Source: Phalacrocorax aristotelis (taxonomy: Eukaryota; Chordata; Aves; Suliformes; Phalacrocoracidae). From it: a stretch of 64,000 nt of DNA. Position 1 is the stretch's first letter. Each line of letters begins with the position of its first letter. The translations under genes were made by a program, and so were the position numbers. Under the pieces are notes generated by a model. It had not been told where the DNA came from and made no database searches. It saw only the letters and a list, made by a program, of their open reading frames with translations. Below, in pieces: positions 54,201 through 64,000 of this stretch. The DNA lies in NCBI RefSeq assembly GCF_949628215.1, contig NC_134279.1:53122266-53186265 (forward strand). Direction: 5' to 3'.

Positions 54201-57200
54201 GCTGCTTTTCTTCACTCAGAAAGATTGTCAGAAAGTCAGCTATAGAGTTTGTCACCTCAGGCTAGAACGTTATATCTCAAAAAATATCTCCAAGTGCAAA
54301 ATGCAAAACATACTACTATATTTTCTTGGAGTTTCAGGAATACACTAATATTCATAGTCACAATTAAAATGCTATTGAGTTGGCAAATGACTCTTGGTAT
54401 TGGCTAGGTCCAAACATAGCACTTATGTGATGCCTAGAGCTCCACACAGGCTTTGTCATCAAGCCAAAACATCTTCCTAAAATATAACTGCTTTAAAAAT
54501 CCCCAGATGGACTGCAAAGTAGTACTTGTACTGCACATACCTTGTTAGCTAAGTTGTCATCTAAGCATGCAATTCTTTCTGTTTTTTCATCTACGGTTTC
54601 TTGAAGACTGTCCTTTTCTTTGTCCAATACAGTAATAGTACTTCTAAGTACATTGACTGCTTCATCTTGTGAAGTGCTCCTCTGGTTTAACCTATCTATA
54701 AATAAAAGAGTAAGTACTTTCTATTTTAGAAACGGGAAATAAGCATAAAAATAACCAGTGATTACCTATTTTCTCCTCTAGCTTTACAATTTCTTCTTGA
54801 GCTGACTGCAGTTCATCCTTTTTGAGGGACAATCGGTGCTGTAAGTCTTCAACAGACCTCTGAAGTTGGTCATTTAAGAGCCTGCAAAAATCGGTATACG
54901 GTTGAAAGAAGTTTGGGACCTATTCAGGGTCATCAGCTTATGGCTTTTAAGCTGCCTGAAGTGCTGGAACAGTTCCAGTGTAACCTCACAATAGGGCTGT
55001 GTCATACTAACCAGTTCTCTCCCTCCCTCTCTGGGAGAGAGACTATCAAGGATTGCTGAGGCCAACACTGCTTGGTTGCTCTGGACCCCTGCAGCAAGTC
55101 CAGCTCAACACCATTCCAAAACAGAGCAGTGGAATCTCAGTGGAACCACCATGATGATCTGAAACATTCACTTCCTCTGATTTCCGTTACTCTTAATCAC
55201 GTAACTCGTTATTTGTGTCTTTTGACTCTTTGCTTTATGCAGATTTTGATATGTAACTTATAGCAGTGATTATCAGCCACACCACATTTTAAGAAACAAC
55301 CAAGTTGACAGCTACCCCACAGTATATTTGGCCATTGACAATTGACATTTGACATAGTTAAATCCTCACAGGCAGTGTCAATGGATTCTAAGATGTCAAC
55401 TCTCAAAATAGTAGTATGTGCGTGATAGTATTAACATACGAAAGAGTGACACAAGAAAAACAGTTCAGGTAAAATGCCATTACAGAATGACTCTCCATGA
55501 ACCACTCAGTTATGGAATATCAATGCCTAATGCTTGGCATAAAATTTTCAGTATTACTGACAACTCTAACACTGGCACAACTTGGTCCTACTGCTGCAGT
55601 TTGCAAAGGCATCTGTCTTCCTTTTAACAAGCAGCATCTAGAAATCCTTTCAGAAATTTTCTGTTCCACTACATTCATAAGCGGAGAACATGGTTTTTTG
55701 GGGAAACAATTCTGTAAGGAGGAGAAAATTTTCATTCACAATTAGACATAAAAACTATCAGTATATCTGGTCATCAAATAAGTCCAGGAGGAGCTTGCTG
55801 TGAAAAGCCACCACAGCACTTTCCTTACTCATATTTACTTTTTCTTAGAGACAAAAACAGCACCAAGTGATTTTGAAAACGTTTTATGGCCTTTCCCAGG
55901 AACTCAACTCTGCTATACTGTCATAGAACAAACAAAATTATGTTAGCATCTGTGAAAGACCACCACATTTCATATTAGACTTACTGAAGTGAGCAAATCT
56001 CAGCTTTAAATTGAGAAGACTCATCAGATGTCTGGGCAAGTTTACTGCACTTCATTTTTAATTCATTTTCCAGAGAGCTTATTCTTTCTTTCAGGATAGC
56101 CACTGTAGTCCTTAGTTCACATCTGTCCATTTCAATCTGCAGTTTTAAAAAAATAACTAAGCATGTTATTGCGTAGAAAACTATCACAACTTGGCTTTTA
56201 AATAAATTTAAGTTGAAAACAGCTAACAAAATTAATTGCTTGAAAAAATCTATCCTATTTTAAAAGTAATAAAATTTTAATTCCTAAAAATGCTCTTACT
56301 CCTTGAATATTTTTCTCCAGTTCTGAAATATCATGTTGCATGTTTGATTTTTCAAGGTTAGCTGCTTCTTGCTGAACCTGAGATAGAAATATAGAATTAC
56401 ATGTCATAAGATACACATTTTTAGTTTTAGCTACAGAAATTTAAGCTTAATGTTTAAGAAAACATTGCTCTACATTCTTAGATGCATGACCAAATGCAAG
56501 GTTCTCTCTATAAAACTACAGAGCATTAGCTGAAAGTACACCACTGCAGTTCAATATAACATCACTGAGTTTGGTTTTGGTTGCTGGGTTTTGTTTTGTT
56601 TATAAGAAAAAGTATATTTATATTCAGTCCCAACCAAATTAATATTTTTAAGTTGTTGTAGAAAGATTACTGAGCTACAGGGCAATATGAAAGGTTGCAA
56701 GCATGTAAAGTTTACTGTCCTAAGTTGTTTGAAATTAATTTATGAAGTCATCATTAATAGGAAATGTAAGACAGATTACAAAGCTAGCTAGTCTTTCTCC
56801 AAGTGTAGGAAGAAATTTTTTTGAACGATTTGTCTGTTCTCTGACTTCTGTGCGTAAGCACAGCAAAATTATTAAACAAACTCTCAAACTTCCTAAAAAA
56901 ACCCTGAGATAAGTGTTTCTGTACAGGTATTTAAAAGTGGCACACATACAAAAGGTTCGTATTCACCTACAAGAAGAAAGGATGGAGCTGGAAGCACATC
57001 TCTTCCACTGCAGGCACATGGTTTAAACAAAAAGGTCAGAGCTACTGCCACTGCATTCAGATACCGTTCAGTTCTCTGGTTTTGTGGTAGTAAGTCAAAC
57101 TATAGAAACGTTCATCATACAGTCAATCTTGACATATGCTGTCTTTGGATCAGTCCATTAATATTAGATTAAATTTCTGAATTTTCAGGACATTTTAAAA

Positions 57201-60200
57201 ACCTGTATACATTATATTAATGACCCAATAAAGCAGTCAGGGAAACCCCTGAAATCACATACTCTTGACTACAACCAAGTAAGACATTAATGCACATCAG
57301 TACCAGACGTCAAAGGTCAGAGTAACAGGAAAATTATTGCATGAACAAATATATTTTTAGAGGTTAAAAATAATGAAACTTGGATTGATATGAATTTATG
57401 TTTGATGGTTCAGTTATATGCCATTTAAAATATACTCTGCTACAAATTGCAAAAACTAAAAATTAGTTAATATGAATAAGTCCATAAAGTCCCCAGTTTG
57501 TGGGATAAGAACCACATGTGACACACAAGCATCTCTGAATTAGTGCATACACTCAAAAATATTCTGTGGTTGGGGCTTCATATCTAGGTTCTTCACACAA
57601 GGTGATGCCATGCTTGCCCTCAGACACTTAAAGCATGTTCCTCTTCCCCCGTCCCCACCTAGGACTGAGTTTAAAAGGATAATTCAGACAATTCATCAAG
57701 GTCTTTCAAGTGAGTTTGAAATCAGGTAAGTTCAAAGTTACTGAAAAGAGGAACTCAGACAGACAAAAACACGGCCTTCCCTATATGCCACCTAACTGTA
57801 AGCAATGAAGTTATAAAACTTCACCTTCAATTTTTCTCTGAGGCTTTCTTTTTCTGCCATCAGTCTTCTAAAGTCAGTCAGTGCAATGTCTCTTTCTTCT
57901 TCCACGTGACTTTGAGAAATTAAACTGTGTTTTGCTTCTCTTCTCATCCTGTTCAATTCAACCTGAGACTTTAAAAGATTATCATTTGTTAGCATATGTG
58001 GATTGCAATTAATACAGTGTATACACTGAAAAAATAGAAAGTTTCAATGCTGTTAGCACAACAGAAGTGCTGTTACAGTCTTATTTTTCCCTAGATAACT
58101 ACGATATATTCCCTAAATCACACAGTGGCATGACAACTTATGCTGTCAATACACTCACCATCCTTTTACTGCTCCAAGTATAGCCTAACTTCACTCTGTT
58201 TTCTTATCAGGTAACTACTACTTCCTCCTTGCTTTCTAGCCTGTATCCTTACCCAACTTTCTCATGCATTCTACTGATTTTTTTTTTCCCTGATCTTTCT
58301 CATTTCTGAATGCTAGTAAGTTAAAATGGCTTTGAAGTTAATACACTAGATTTGGAATACATAATTTTATTAACACGTAATAAAAATAGGTATATATTTT
58401 ATTATTCTTGGTTGTATTTTAGTAGGTCTATAATCCCCAAGTTCTATTTTAGAGGGGAGTTTTTTCATTTTAAATAAGCAAGAGTACAACAAGTGTTTAT
58501 GTTATTTCAGTGCCAATTATAAACAATATCCTCTTACCTGCTCATACAGAACATTTAACCTATCTCTTTCTGCAGTCAATAATTTGACATTAGATTGAAT
58601 TTCTATCATATGTTTTTCAAATCTGTCTAACATGGACCGTAGCTCATCTCTTTCTCTGGTGATGAATCTAAGATCTTCACTCTGCAAAGTGATTAATAAA
58701 ATTTACGTTGAAATAAACTAATTAAAATATTTTGATAATTAATACAAAAAAGATAAAGATCTCACAGTAGTATTAATACATGAAAACCACATACATAATA
58801 AATTTTAATTGCAAGAAGAAGTCTGGCATTGGTGGTATAATTTAAACAACAAGAACTAACTGTTAAGGAGAAAAAGCAAAACAGCTAACAATAAGATTTC
58901 AACCTTTTTTTGTTTATCATCTAGTCCTATTTATTTCAAATAAACTGATCAATAATCAGTATGTTACTCTAAAATGTGAATATCAAAATAAAATGCAAGT
59001 TCACTGGAGTTTCTCTCAGTTAATTTTTTTATGTTAAGAATATAATTTTAAAAACTGACACAGTCATTTACTGCACTGAATTTGAAAATATATTTGATAT
59101 GTCCTTAAATGGTTCTACCGTATTTCCATTGTTTTTTCAGCTTGTCTTGACAGCAGGAACTTTACCTTCTCTGGAGTCCTACGGCTTGGGCTAGGCCTTC
59201 GTTTTATCATTTTCTGAAGATATTCTAATTCTCGCTTATAATAATCTCTGTCATCTTCCAGAGTCTTTACAAATGCATCCAGACGAGATGGAGATTTGTC
59301 TCCTAGGGCTATACCACATTCTAATCTCATTCTTTCTATTTCTAGGACAAGTTCTCGTTCTGCAGAAAAAGAAATAAAAACAACTGTACAGGAACCTCAT
59401 GAATTTCCACAAAGCCATTTGCACTTGGGATGGACTAATTCCCAGCAACCATCTGGGCAGCAAATCTGCTGAAAAGGATGTAGGACTCCCGGCTGACAGT
59501 AGGCTAAATACGAGTGAGTATCGTGCTTTGAAACTGATAGAGGCCTAACAGCATATTGGGCTGTATCAATGGAGACACAGACTGATGCATGTGATTATTC
59601 CCCTTTACTGAGCACTTGTTAGATCACATTTACAATACTGTGTTCAGTTTTGTCCCCACTAGTACAAGACAGATGTTGATAAACATGAATGAGTCCAGGG
59701 GAGGCCCTCCAAACTGGTCAGGGAGCAGAATACTTGCCCTGTGGGGAATGGCTGAAGGAACTGGGCTTGTGCAGCCTGGAGAAGAGCTGGGGACCCAAGA
59801 GCAGACTGACAATACCAAGAGAGGGTTATAGATAACATGGAGCCAGTTTCTTCACAGATGTGGACAGGAGGTAAAGAAGGAACAGTGGTGATTAATTGCA
59901 ACGGGAAATTACAAGCAATACAGGGAAAAAAATTTTTACTCTGAGGATAAACAAACATTGGAATGGGTTGCTTCGAGATGTTGTGGAAACTCCATCCCTG
60001 GAGGTTTTCAAGATTCAACTGGATAAAGCTCTCAAGAAACACAGTCTGAATTCACTCAGTCAGGAAGACAGAGAATAAAGAGTCTTGAACAAAAGAAATT
60101 ACTTTGTATGAAACTGCCATGGTGTTAGTATTATGATGTCCTGTGGGATTACAGTAAAAAGCTCAACCCTCAGTTCTCACATACAGAATGAAAACACCTT

Positions 60201-62821
60201 TCCATGGCAAGTTTTCACTTCAATCCTCACTGAAGGTCTACAGTCTTCTCTTAATTTACATATATCAAGTCTTCTAGTATTATTAACTGTACCTTAACTA
60301 GGTAAGGTTTTCTATTTTAAAAATTATAGGAAGATAATTTACAGCAATCTACATTTAATGATTTACCTCTTAATTCTAAGCTCTCTGTTTTTTCTGTCAG
60401 CCTTTGTTTCTCTTGTTCAAGCTGGTTTAACAACACTTCAAGGTTCTCTTTATCATCTGTTTTTCCAAAGAGTTCTTCACTCAGTCTCTCATTCTCCTTA
60501 CGACATGAGCACAACTCCTGAAGTAACAAGTATTATTACAAAAATTATAAGTGCCAATAGAGACATTAGGAAAAAAATATATAATGTTTTGTTAAACTTT
60601 TAATATTCAACGCTGTTTACTTCTGTTTAACCTGGGTGTTTAATGCTTTAACATTTGTAAGAGGTCATCATTGTTTTTATACTACCTTTTATTACATCAA
60701 AGAAAACACTACTTTTGACACAGTTTGCAATCAGTAACAAAACAAGCAAGATTAACCCTTGTTTAATTCTGTAAACCAACCAGAAGGATAGCAGGTACAA
60801 ACACAGAAAAAAATAATAACTAAAGCAAGTAGTAATTTTTAATGGCATTTAGTAACACCATTGGTGTTAAAGTACATCACAATACAGCATCACAGTCAAC
60901 CCAACCCTGCAGCTAATCAAATGCCATTTGGCATGTCCTTCCTATAATCCGGTGCCCTGAAAATGAAATATTTTTGTATTTTCAAGTTCCTTAGAAACAC
61001 TAAAAGAAAAGACTGTACTCAACTAATACACATCTTGCTATACGCTAGAAAGAGTTTGAACTTCAAGGAATTGATAATAGTGATGTTTTCCATCTGGGCT
61101 ACTATGCTTTGTTTCTGACTGAGCCAAGTATTGCACAATTATTAACATGCTGATTAGGAGACAAGTAGTTTCTAAATGAAGGAAATCCTCTTGGATGTCA
61201 TAACTCATTTGTGGTAAAAACAATTATGTCACAGAAATTACAACTTCAGATAGCAGAAACAAGGAAATGTACAATAAGGACGTAGTCAACCCTACTGTAT
61301 AGAGAGATGTCTTTTAGTTTATTTTTGCAACAATATGATGCAGCTTCTATAGCTCTTTCATTTATTAATCAGTAATGTATTACAGTAGAGTTTTGGGGTA
61401 CTATAAAAATTCTATTGTTAAATTGTTAGTTTTTATAATAAATGGAAGAATTGTGTGGGTGACAGTATGATGAAAATGCTACAAACAAGAAATGAAAGTA
61501 TTTTTACTTACTGATTTAAGCTTTGTTATTGTTTCTTCAAGGTCCTGTATTTCACTGTGTTTTCTTTCAATTTCTTTCTATCAACCAAAATTAACCTATA
61601 TGTTAAAAGTTACATATTCAAAATGACAATTCCTTTGTTACAAAAAACTTAAGGAAACAGACTATTTTTGTAAGAAATGAAATATAAGTAGTTCCTTGTA
61701 ATCTGCTAAATTTCAAGTAGTAAATCTCCTATGAACTGAAAGCACAAAAAATCTGTGGTATACACACCCATGCTCTTTTGGTGCACAAGAGGTTCTGGGC
61801 TCCCCAGTTCAAGAAAGACAGGGAACTACTGGAGCAAGTCCAGCAGAGAGCTATGAAGATGATCGGGGGCTGGAGCATCGCCCTCATGAGGAAAGGCTAA
61901 GACACCCAGGTTTGTTCAGCCTGGACAAGAGAAGACTGGGGGGGGATCTTATCAATGCTTATAAATATCTAAAGGGCAGGTGTCAAGAGGATGGGGCCAG
62001 CTTCTTTCCAGTGGTGCCCAACGACAGGGCAAGGGGTAATGGGCACAAGTTGGAACACAGGAAGTTCCACCTCAATATGAGGAAACACTTCTTTCCTGTG
62101 AGGGTGCCAGAGCAGTGGCACAGGCTGCCCAGGGAGGGTGTGGAGTCTCCTTCCCTGGAAATATTCAACACCTCCCTGGATGCGTTTTGTGCTCCCTGCT
62201 CAAGCAGGGGGATTGGACAAGATGATCTCCAGAAGTCCCTTCCAACCCCTGCCATTCTGTGATTCTGTGACTCATAGAAAAAAGACCCTCCAAACACAGG
62301 CATCACTGTTACAAATACCTATTACCTATCAATAGTTGTAAGTATCTCAGAATTTTATTTCATACTAAGCTAACAGAAAAAGGAAGACTATTTCCTCTTA
62401 ACTAAATTCATCTCACCTAATACAGGAGACACAAAATTGCTGTGATTAATCATCTTTTAGTAAGAAGTTCTGTATAATATTAAGTAAACTGTAAAAAAAA
62501 ATTAATCTTCCTTTACAAGCTGATCGGTCATTTGTTGGAATTAAAAGATATAAAGCCACCTAAGAGCTGAGCAGATCTTTCACATGGTAACACATTAGTG
62601 ATTACCTTTGCTTCTCCTATTTCCTTATCTGCGGTCTCGAGCACAATTTCCTTGTGTCTTTCCAACTGCTGTGCCAAGTGGTCTATTTCATTCAGTTCTT
62701 GACACAGTTCTTCATTTTTATTGCTTAAATGCACTACCTCACTAGTCACATTTTGTTTAGTGTCCAAGAGGTCTTGAATGCGATTTTCAAGTTCTTTATT
62801 TGTTTGCTGAAGGTATTCAAC
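39234..62821 (-). CDS. CEP135: CEP135, centrosomal protein of 135 kDa, partial (exons 8-26 of 26)
   Basis: CEP135 is a long coiled-coil protein of the centriole cartwheel and wall. It links SAS-6 to microtubules and CPAP and is needed for centriole duplication; loss in humans causes primary microcephaly (MCPH8). Nineteen minus-strand exons are seen: 62606-62821, 61512-61577, 60367-60517, 59166-59359, 58538-58681, 57825-57962, 56300-56377, 55985-56136, 54766-54881, 54541-54695, 53958-54013, 52792-52960, 49488-49598, 47458-47643, 46966-47175, 45775-45977, 41603-41707, 41043-41189 and 39234-39255. They total 2619 nt, which is 872 codons plus TAG, and all phases agree. Stretches such as [43 protein letters not shown] and HLTSHEKD are near-identical to human CEP135 as I remember it. 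The chain is almost entirely charged heptad coiled coil, with a Ser/Pro-rich C-terminal tail. About 277 N-terminal residues, including the microtubule-binding region, lie off the right edge. TSGA10 is a related family but fits less well. Confidence 0.97.
39256..41042 (-). other. CEP135 intron 25
   Basis: This 1787-bp AT-rich intron begins gtaagt and ends ccaacag. It contains a 15-bp direct repeat, GGCAATATATATTTG, at 40746-40760 and 40783-40797. Confidence 0.8.
40746..40797. repeat. 15-bp direct repeat, spacing 37 bp
   Basis: GGCAATATATATTTG is present twice without mismatch inside intron 25, with AT-rich sequence between. Confidence 0.8.
41043..41189 (-). CDS. CEP135: CEP135 exon 25
   Basis: This 147-nt exon completes a split Arg codon, then encodes [12 protein letters not shown], a Ser/Thr/Ala insert, and the conserved [16 protein letters not shown] tail, followed by [12 protein letters not shown] and two bases. 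The donor is gtaagt. If it is not used, the frame reads AAG TAA and stops at 41039-41041. Confidence 0.95.
41603..41707 (-). CDS. CEP135: CEP135 exon 24
   Basis: This 105-nt exon completes a split Leu codon and encodes [20 protein letters not shown] to TTERFE, leaving two bases. The acceptor follows a run of T residues (ttttag) and the donor is gtaaga. Confidence 0.95.
41708..45774 (-). other. CEP135 intron 23
   Basis: This 4.07-kb intron is the longest one fully inside the window. It is AT-rich, with a run of 16 A at 42421-42436. No CR1 and no further exon was recognised; the exon 23 and 24 phases join directly. Confidence 0.8.
45775..45977 (-). CDS. CEP135: CEP135 exon 23
   Basis: This 203-nt exon encodes 67 codons plus two bases ([51 protein letters not shown]). 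The acceptor is cctag and the donor gtaagt. The 4.1 kb intron that follows is the largest within the window's part of the gene. Confidence 0.97.
46966..47175 (-). CDS. CEP135: CEP135 exon 22
   Basis: This 210-nt exon encodes 70 residues ([43 protein letters not shown]) in phase 0. The acceptor is tttag and the donor gtaagc. The xxxLRELC(I/V)KL segment is shared by CEP135 and TSGA10. Confidence 0.97.
47458..47643 (-). CDS. CEP135: CEP135 exon 21
   Basis: This 186-nt exon encodes 62 residues ([51 protein letters not shown]) and is almost identical to human CEP135. The acceptor is atctag and the donor gtaata. It is phase 0, and the exon ends in a Gly codon where human has Glu. Confidence 0.97.
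49312..49335 (+). other. G-quadruplex motif in CEP135 intron 20
   Basis: GGGGCGGGGGGGTGGGGAGG plus more G gives four G-runs with one-base loops, on the strand opposite the CEP135 coding sense. It stands alone in AT-rich intron. Confidence 0.7.
49488..49598 (-). CDS. CEP135: CEP135 exon 20
   Basis: This 111-nt exon encodes 37 residues ([35 protein letters not shown]) in phase 0. The acceptor is tttag and the donor gtaaaa. A G-rich tract lies about 150 bp into the following intron. Confidence 0.96.
49599..52791 (-). other. CEP135 intron 19
   Basis: This 3.19-kb AT-rich intron contains a C-run near 51719. I see no exon, no CR1 and nothing else of note. Confidence 0.75.
52792..52960 (-). CDS. 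CEP135: CEP135 exon 19
   Basis: This 169-nt exon completes a split Asp codon and encodes 56 more residues, including [14 protein letters not shown] and the near-invariant [17 protein letters not shown]. The acceptor is gatag and the donor gtatga. Confidence 0.97.
53958..54013 (-). CDS. CEP135: CEP135 exon 18
   Basis: This 56-nt micro-exon encodes 18 codons plus two bases ([18 protein letters not shown]). The acceptor is tcatag and the donor gtaagt. Its phase bridges exons 17 and 19 exactly. Confidence 0.93.
54541..54695 (-). CDS. CEP135: CEP135 exon 17
   Basis: This 155-nt exon plus one base from exon 16 gives 52 codons ([39 protein letters not shown]). The stretch around [16 protein letters not shown] is a strong CEP135 match. 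The acceptor is ttatag and the donor gtatgt. Confidence 0.96.
54766..54881 (-). CDS. CEP135: CEP135 exon 16
   Basis: This 116-nt exon completes a split Gln codon, then encodes [19 protein letters not shown] to VKLEEKI and leaves one base. The acceptor is ttgcag and the donor gtaatc. Intron 16, between this exon and exon 17, is only 70 bp. Confidence 0.95.
55985..56136 (-). CDS. CEP135: CEP135 exon 15
   Basis: This 152-nt exon encodes 50 codons plus two bases ([18 protein letters not shown] to FKAEICSL). The acceptor is ctgcag and the donor gtaagt. The CA left over joins G from exon 16 to make Gln. Confidence 0.95.
56300..56377 (-). CDS. CEP135: CEP135 exon 14
   Basis: This 78-nt exon encodes 26 residues ([12 protein letters not shown] to [10 protein letters not shown]) in phase 0, with acceptor tctcag and donor gtaaga. 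It is one of the more divergent exons, placed by its splice sites, phase and position between exons 13 and 15. Confidence 0.88.
57825..57962 (-). CDS. CEP135: CEP135 exon 13
   Basis: This 138-nt exon encodes 46 residues ([13 protein letters not shown] to [14 protein letters not shown]) in phase 0. The acceptor is tctcag. The donor, gtgaag, is weaker than its neighbours. Confidence 0.94.
58538..58681 (-). CDS. CEP135: CEP135 exon 12
   Basis: This 144-nt exon encodes 48 residues ([34 protein letters not shown]) in phase 0. The acceptor is tttgcag and the donor gtaaga. TSGA10 shares a motif of this type, but the flanking exons identify CEP135. It has no long Met-initiated frame of its own. Confidence 0.96.
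59166..59359 (-). CDS. CEP135: CEP135 exon 11
   Basis: This 194-nt exon plus one base from exon 10 gives 65 codons: [14 protein letters not shown], then the conserved [10 protein letters not shown], then [14 protein letters not shown]. It ends in a short basic Ser/Pro linker, [12 protein letters not shown]. The human linker is about ten residues longer and Ser-rich (from memory). The acceptor is tctgcag, the donor gtaaag. An antisense CR1 fragment starts only about 30 bp upstream of the acceptor. Confidence 0.96.
59388..60050 (+). mobile_element. CR1 LINE, older degraded fragment
   Basis: The order of CR1 ORF2 landmarks is kept: CATGAATTTCCACAAAGCC, GCACTTGGGATGGACTAAT, CATATTGGGCTGTATCAA, ATCACATTTACAATACTGTG, CTTGTGCAGCCTGGAGAAG and CTCCATCCCTGGAGGTTTTC. 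Many indels and stops make it clearly older than the other CR1 copies on this strand. It ends before a clean octamer tail. It fills most of CEP135 intron 10, antisense to the gene. Confidence 0.9.
60367..60517 (-). CDS. CEP135: CEP135 exon 10
   Basis: This 151-nt exon encodes 50 codons plus one base, from [16 protein letters not shown] to TESLELR. The acceptor is cttcag and the donor gtaaat. Relative to human it seems to carry a few extra acidic residues around [10 protein letters not shown]. Confidence 0.95.
60518..61511 (-). other. CEP135 intron 9
   Basis: A 994-bp AT-rich intron without recognisable repeats. Confidence 0.75.
61512..61577 (-). CDS. CEP135: CEP135 exon 9
   Basis: This 66-nt exon encodes 22 residues ([11 protein letters not shown] to TKLKS). 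It is phase 0 at both ends, with acceptor gatag and donor gtaagt. Because it is short and opens with a Lys codon, ORF calling alone misses it. Confidence 0.95.
61578..62605 (-). other. CEP135 intron 8, half CR1
   Basis: About 480 bp of this 1028-bp intron is an antisense CR1 3' end (61790-62272). The remainder is AT-rich without recognisable features. Confidence 0.85.
61790..62272 (+). mobile_element. CR1 LINE, 3'-terminal fragment
   Basis: The sequence from GTTCTGGGCTCCCCAG to the end CCATTCTGTGATTCTGTGA matches the last part of the CR1 ORF2 and its 3' tail of ATTCTRTG octamers. The open frame at 61912-62262 ([35 protein letters not shown]) parallels the element at 19.4-21.2 kb, with about 90% identity by eye. 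It is antisense to CEP135 and too short to move. Confidence 0.95.
62606..62821 (-). CDS. CEP135: CEP135 exon 8
   Basis: This 216-nt exon is phase 0 at both ends and encodes 72 residues, from [10 protein letters not shown] to KEIGEAK. The acceptor is tttcag and the donor gtaatc. In human CEP135 this exon holds Gln324, where the MCPH8 frameshift lies (from memory); the bird has His at that place (EIDHLAQQ). It is the first exon inside the window. Confidence 0.96.
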
Positions 62822-64000
62822 CTGAAAGATATTTTCCATTGAAACATTAATATGTATTGTTAAACCAGGTAGCAAAAGTTCTTCCCAATCTTCTGGAATA
62901 CTGTATCTCTATATCCATCGTAAAAAAGGGACATCCTGTTAAAAAATGGCAAGATTTTCTATTTTTAGAACTTAATGTTTAACAACATGAAAAAAATATG
63001 ATTTTACAAAGGTTCAAGACGAAGGAATTCATTACTACATTGTTCTTTATCTAGTCTCCAAAACCTGAGGTTTATTCTAAAAAACAAAGTACTGAAAAGC
63101 AGAGATCTGTACAGAAACCTGTCTTGGGCTCCAGTCTGGTACTCCCAGTGTACTTGGACTTTCCCTAAATTTTTTAAGATACAAGGACACGTTCTTCTCT
63201 CCACCTTTGTTGTATAATTGCTAGTCTTAGTCTCACTGTTACTCCTTCATGAAAGTGATACTTTACGGATCAGATTCCCAAAACCTATCTTGCACCCAAC
63301 ATATCTCAGCACCTTAAACACAACATCCTCAGAAATCCCACTCTACAGACATTATTTTTCCCAGTATACCTTTCCCTGAAAGTAAAGGAAGAGACACAGG
63401 GATGTAGAGTAGGAATTAAAAAATATATACACAATAGGTTACACTACCCAGGAAAATGGGAGCCTGGAGTGTCTTGAAACATTCAAGATAACAGAGGTGC
63501 TCCACTTCCATCTCCACACAACTTTCCTCAAACTCCAGAAAGAAGTATTACTGTAGACACAGAAGAGTCTGAGCCTTCTCATAGTCATGAATACTACTTC
63601 ATAGAGATATCCATCCATCCATCTATTGTCAGAGAATAAAAGTGGTATATTGGCACTGAGCCTGAGCAAATAGTCATGGTGGCCTAAAACCAGCTTTATG
63701 CAGCTCTGGGCTCACTCTCTGTAAAATCAGTTTGTGTTCAGCATGACTTACTAATTCAGGATCACTGAACCCAGCTGTACTGCTTCCAAATCATAGCTTA
63801 TTCTGTATTTTTCCAGCACTGAATCTAAGCTAAGTGGCTTTCACACCACTGTACATTGTGCACAATCAGTATATAAAACTCAGTTGGAAAAACCGAGAAT
63901 TGATGGTATAAATCCAGAGATGGGCTTTACTTAATCCATACTCCAGCCTGTCGTGTATTATTTTATAAAATCCTCATTCCGAGACCAATATTAAATGTAT
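62822..64000 (-). other. CEP135 intron 7 (partial)
   Basis: No exon resembling the preceding CEP135 segment was found here. The sequence is ordinary AT-rich intron with a short CCAT repeat at 63611-63623. Confidence 0.8.

Larger units (their letters stand above)
52961..59165 (-). other. CEP135 introns 18 to 11
   Basis: These introns lie between exons 19 and 11: 52961-53957, 54014-54540, 54696-54765 (70 bp), 54882-55984, 56137-56299, 56378-57824, 57963-58537 and 58682-59165. They are all AT-rich and I recognise no repeat or gene in them. Confidence 0.75.

Noticed and set aside
45775..62821. TSGA10 as the identity of the coiled-coil gene
   Set aside because: TSGA10 shares short motifs, but all nineteen exons follow CEP135 in order, including the [16 protein letters not shown] and HQAEGESSS segments and the PSHSPEH tail.
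1..64000. CRISPR arrays, bacterial operons, tRNA or rRNA genes, defence systems
   Set aside because: The sequence is vertebrate nuclear DNA. No regularly spaced repeats, operon-like gene packing or RNA-gene signatures were found.

Overview
This window is vertebrate nuclear DNA, most likely from a bird. The introns are AT-rich, the coding exons are short and joined by GT-AG splice sites, and there is one CpG island. All recognisable interspersed repeats are CR1 (chicken repeat 1) LINEs, and I see no mammalian-type Alu or L1. CR1 also dominates crocodilian and turtle genomes, so Aves is an inference from the repeats and the short introns.

Right half (about 38.6-64.0 kb, minus strand): the 3' two thirds of CEP135, a centriole-assembly coiled-coil protein. 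Nineteen consecutive coding exons can be placed to the base between 62821 and 39234. Their phases all match and they join into 872 codons plus a stop. They correspond to exons 8-26 of the 26-exon human gene. The first seven exons lie beyond the right edge. Introns 8 and 10 carry antisense CR1 fragments.

Middle (about 32-37 kb): a strong CpG island at 32.15-33.14 kb, about 6 kb downstream of the CEP135 stop, with a GC-rich minisatellite and good minus-strand splice donors. In tetrapods CRACD (KIAA1211) follows CEP135 in the same orientation, so the island is probably the CRACD promoter and first non-coding exon. This rests on synteny, because no CRACD coding exon is recognised here. A second GC-rich block with a CR1 fragment lies at 35.3-36.1 kb.

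Left half (1-32 kb): no gene I can name. It fits the long first intron of CRACD. It holds a 1.8 kb 5'-truncated CR1 at 19.38-21.18 kb with a recognisable but broken reverse transcriptase, an old CR1 fragment at about 27 kb, and small local repeats. Several isolated coding-like blocks (11.29-11.50, 36.74-36.95 and 38.02-38.15 kb) are reported as findings. I found no tRNA or rRNA genes, CRISPR arrays or bacterial-type systems.
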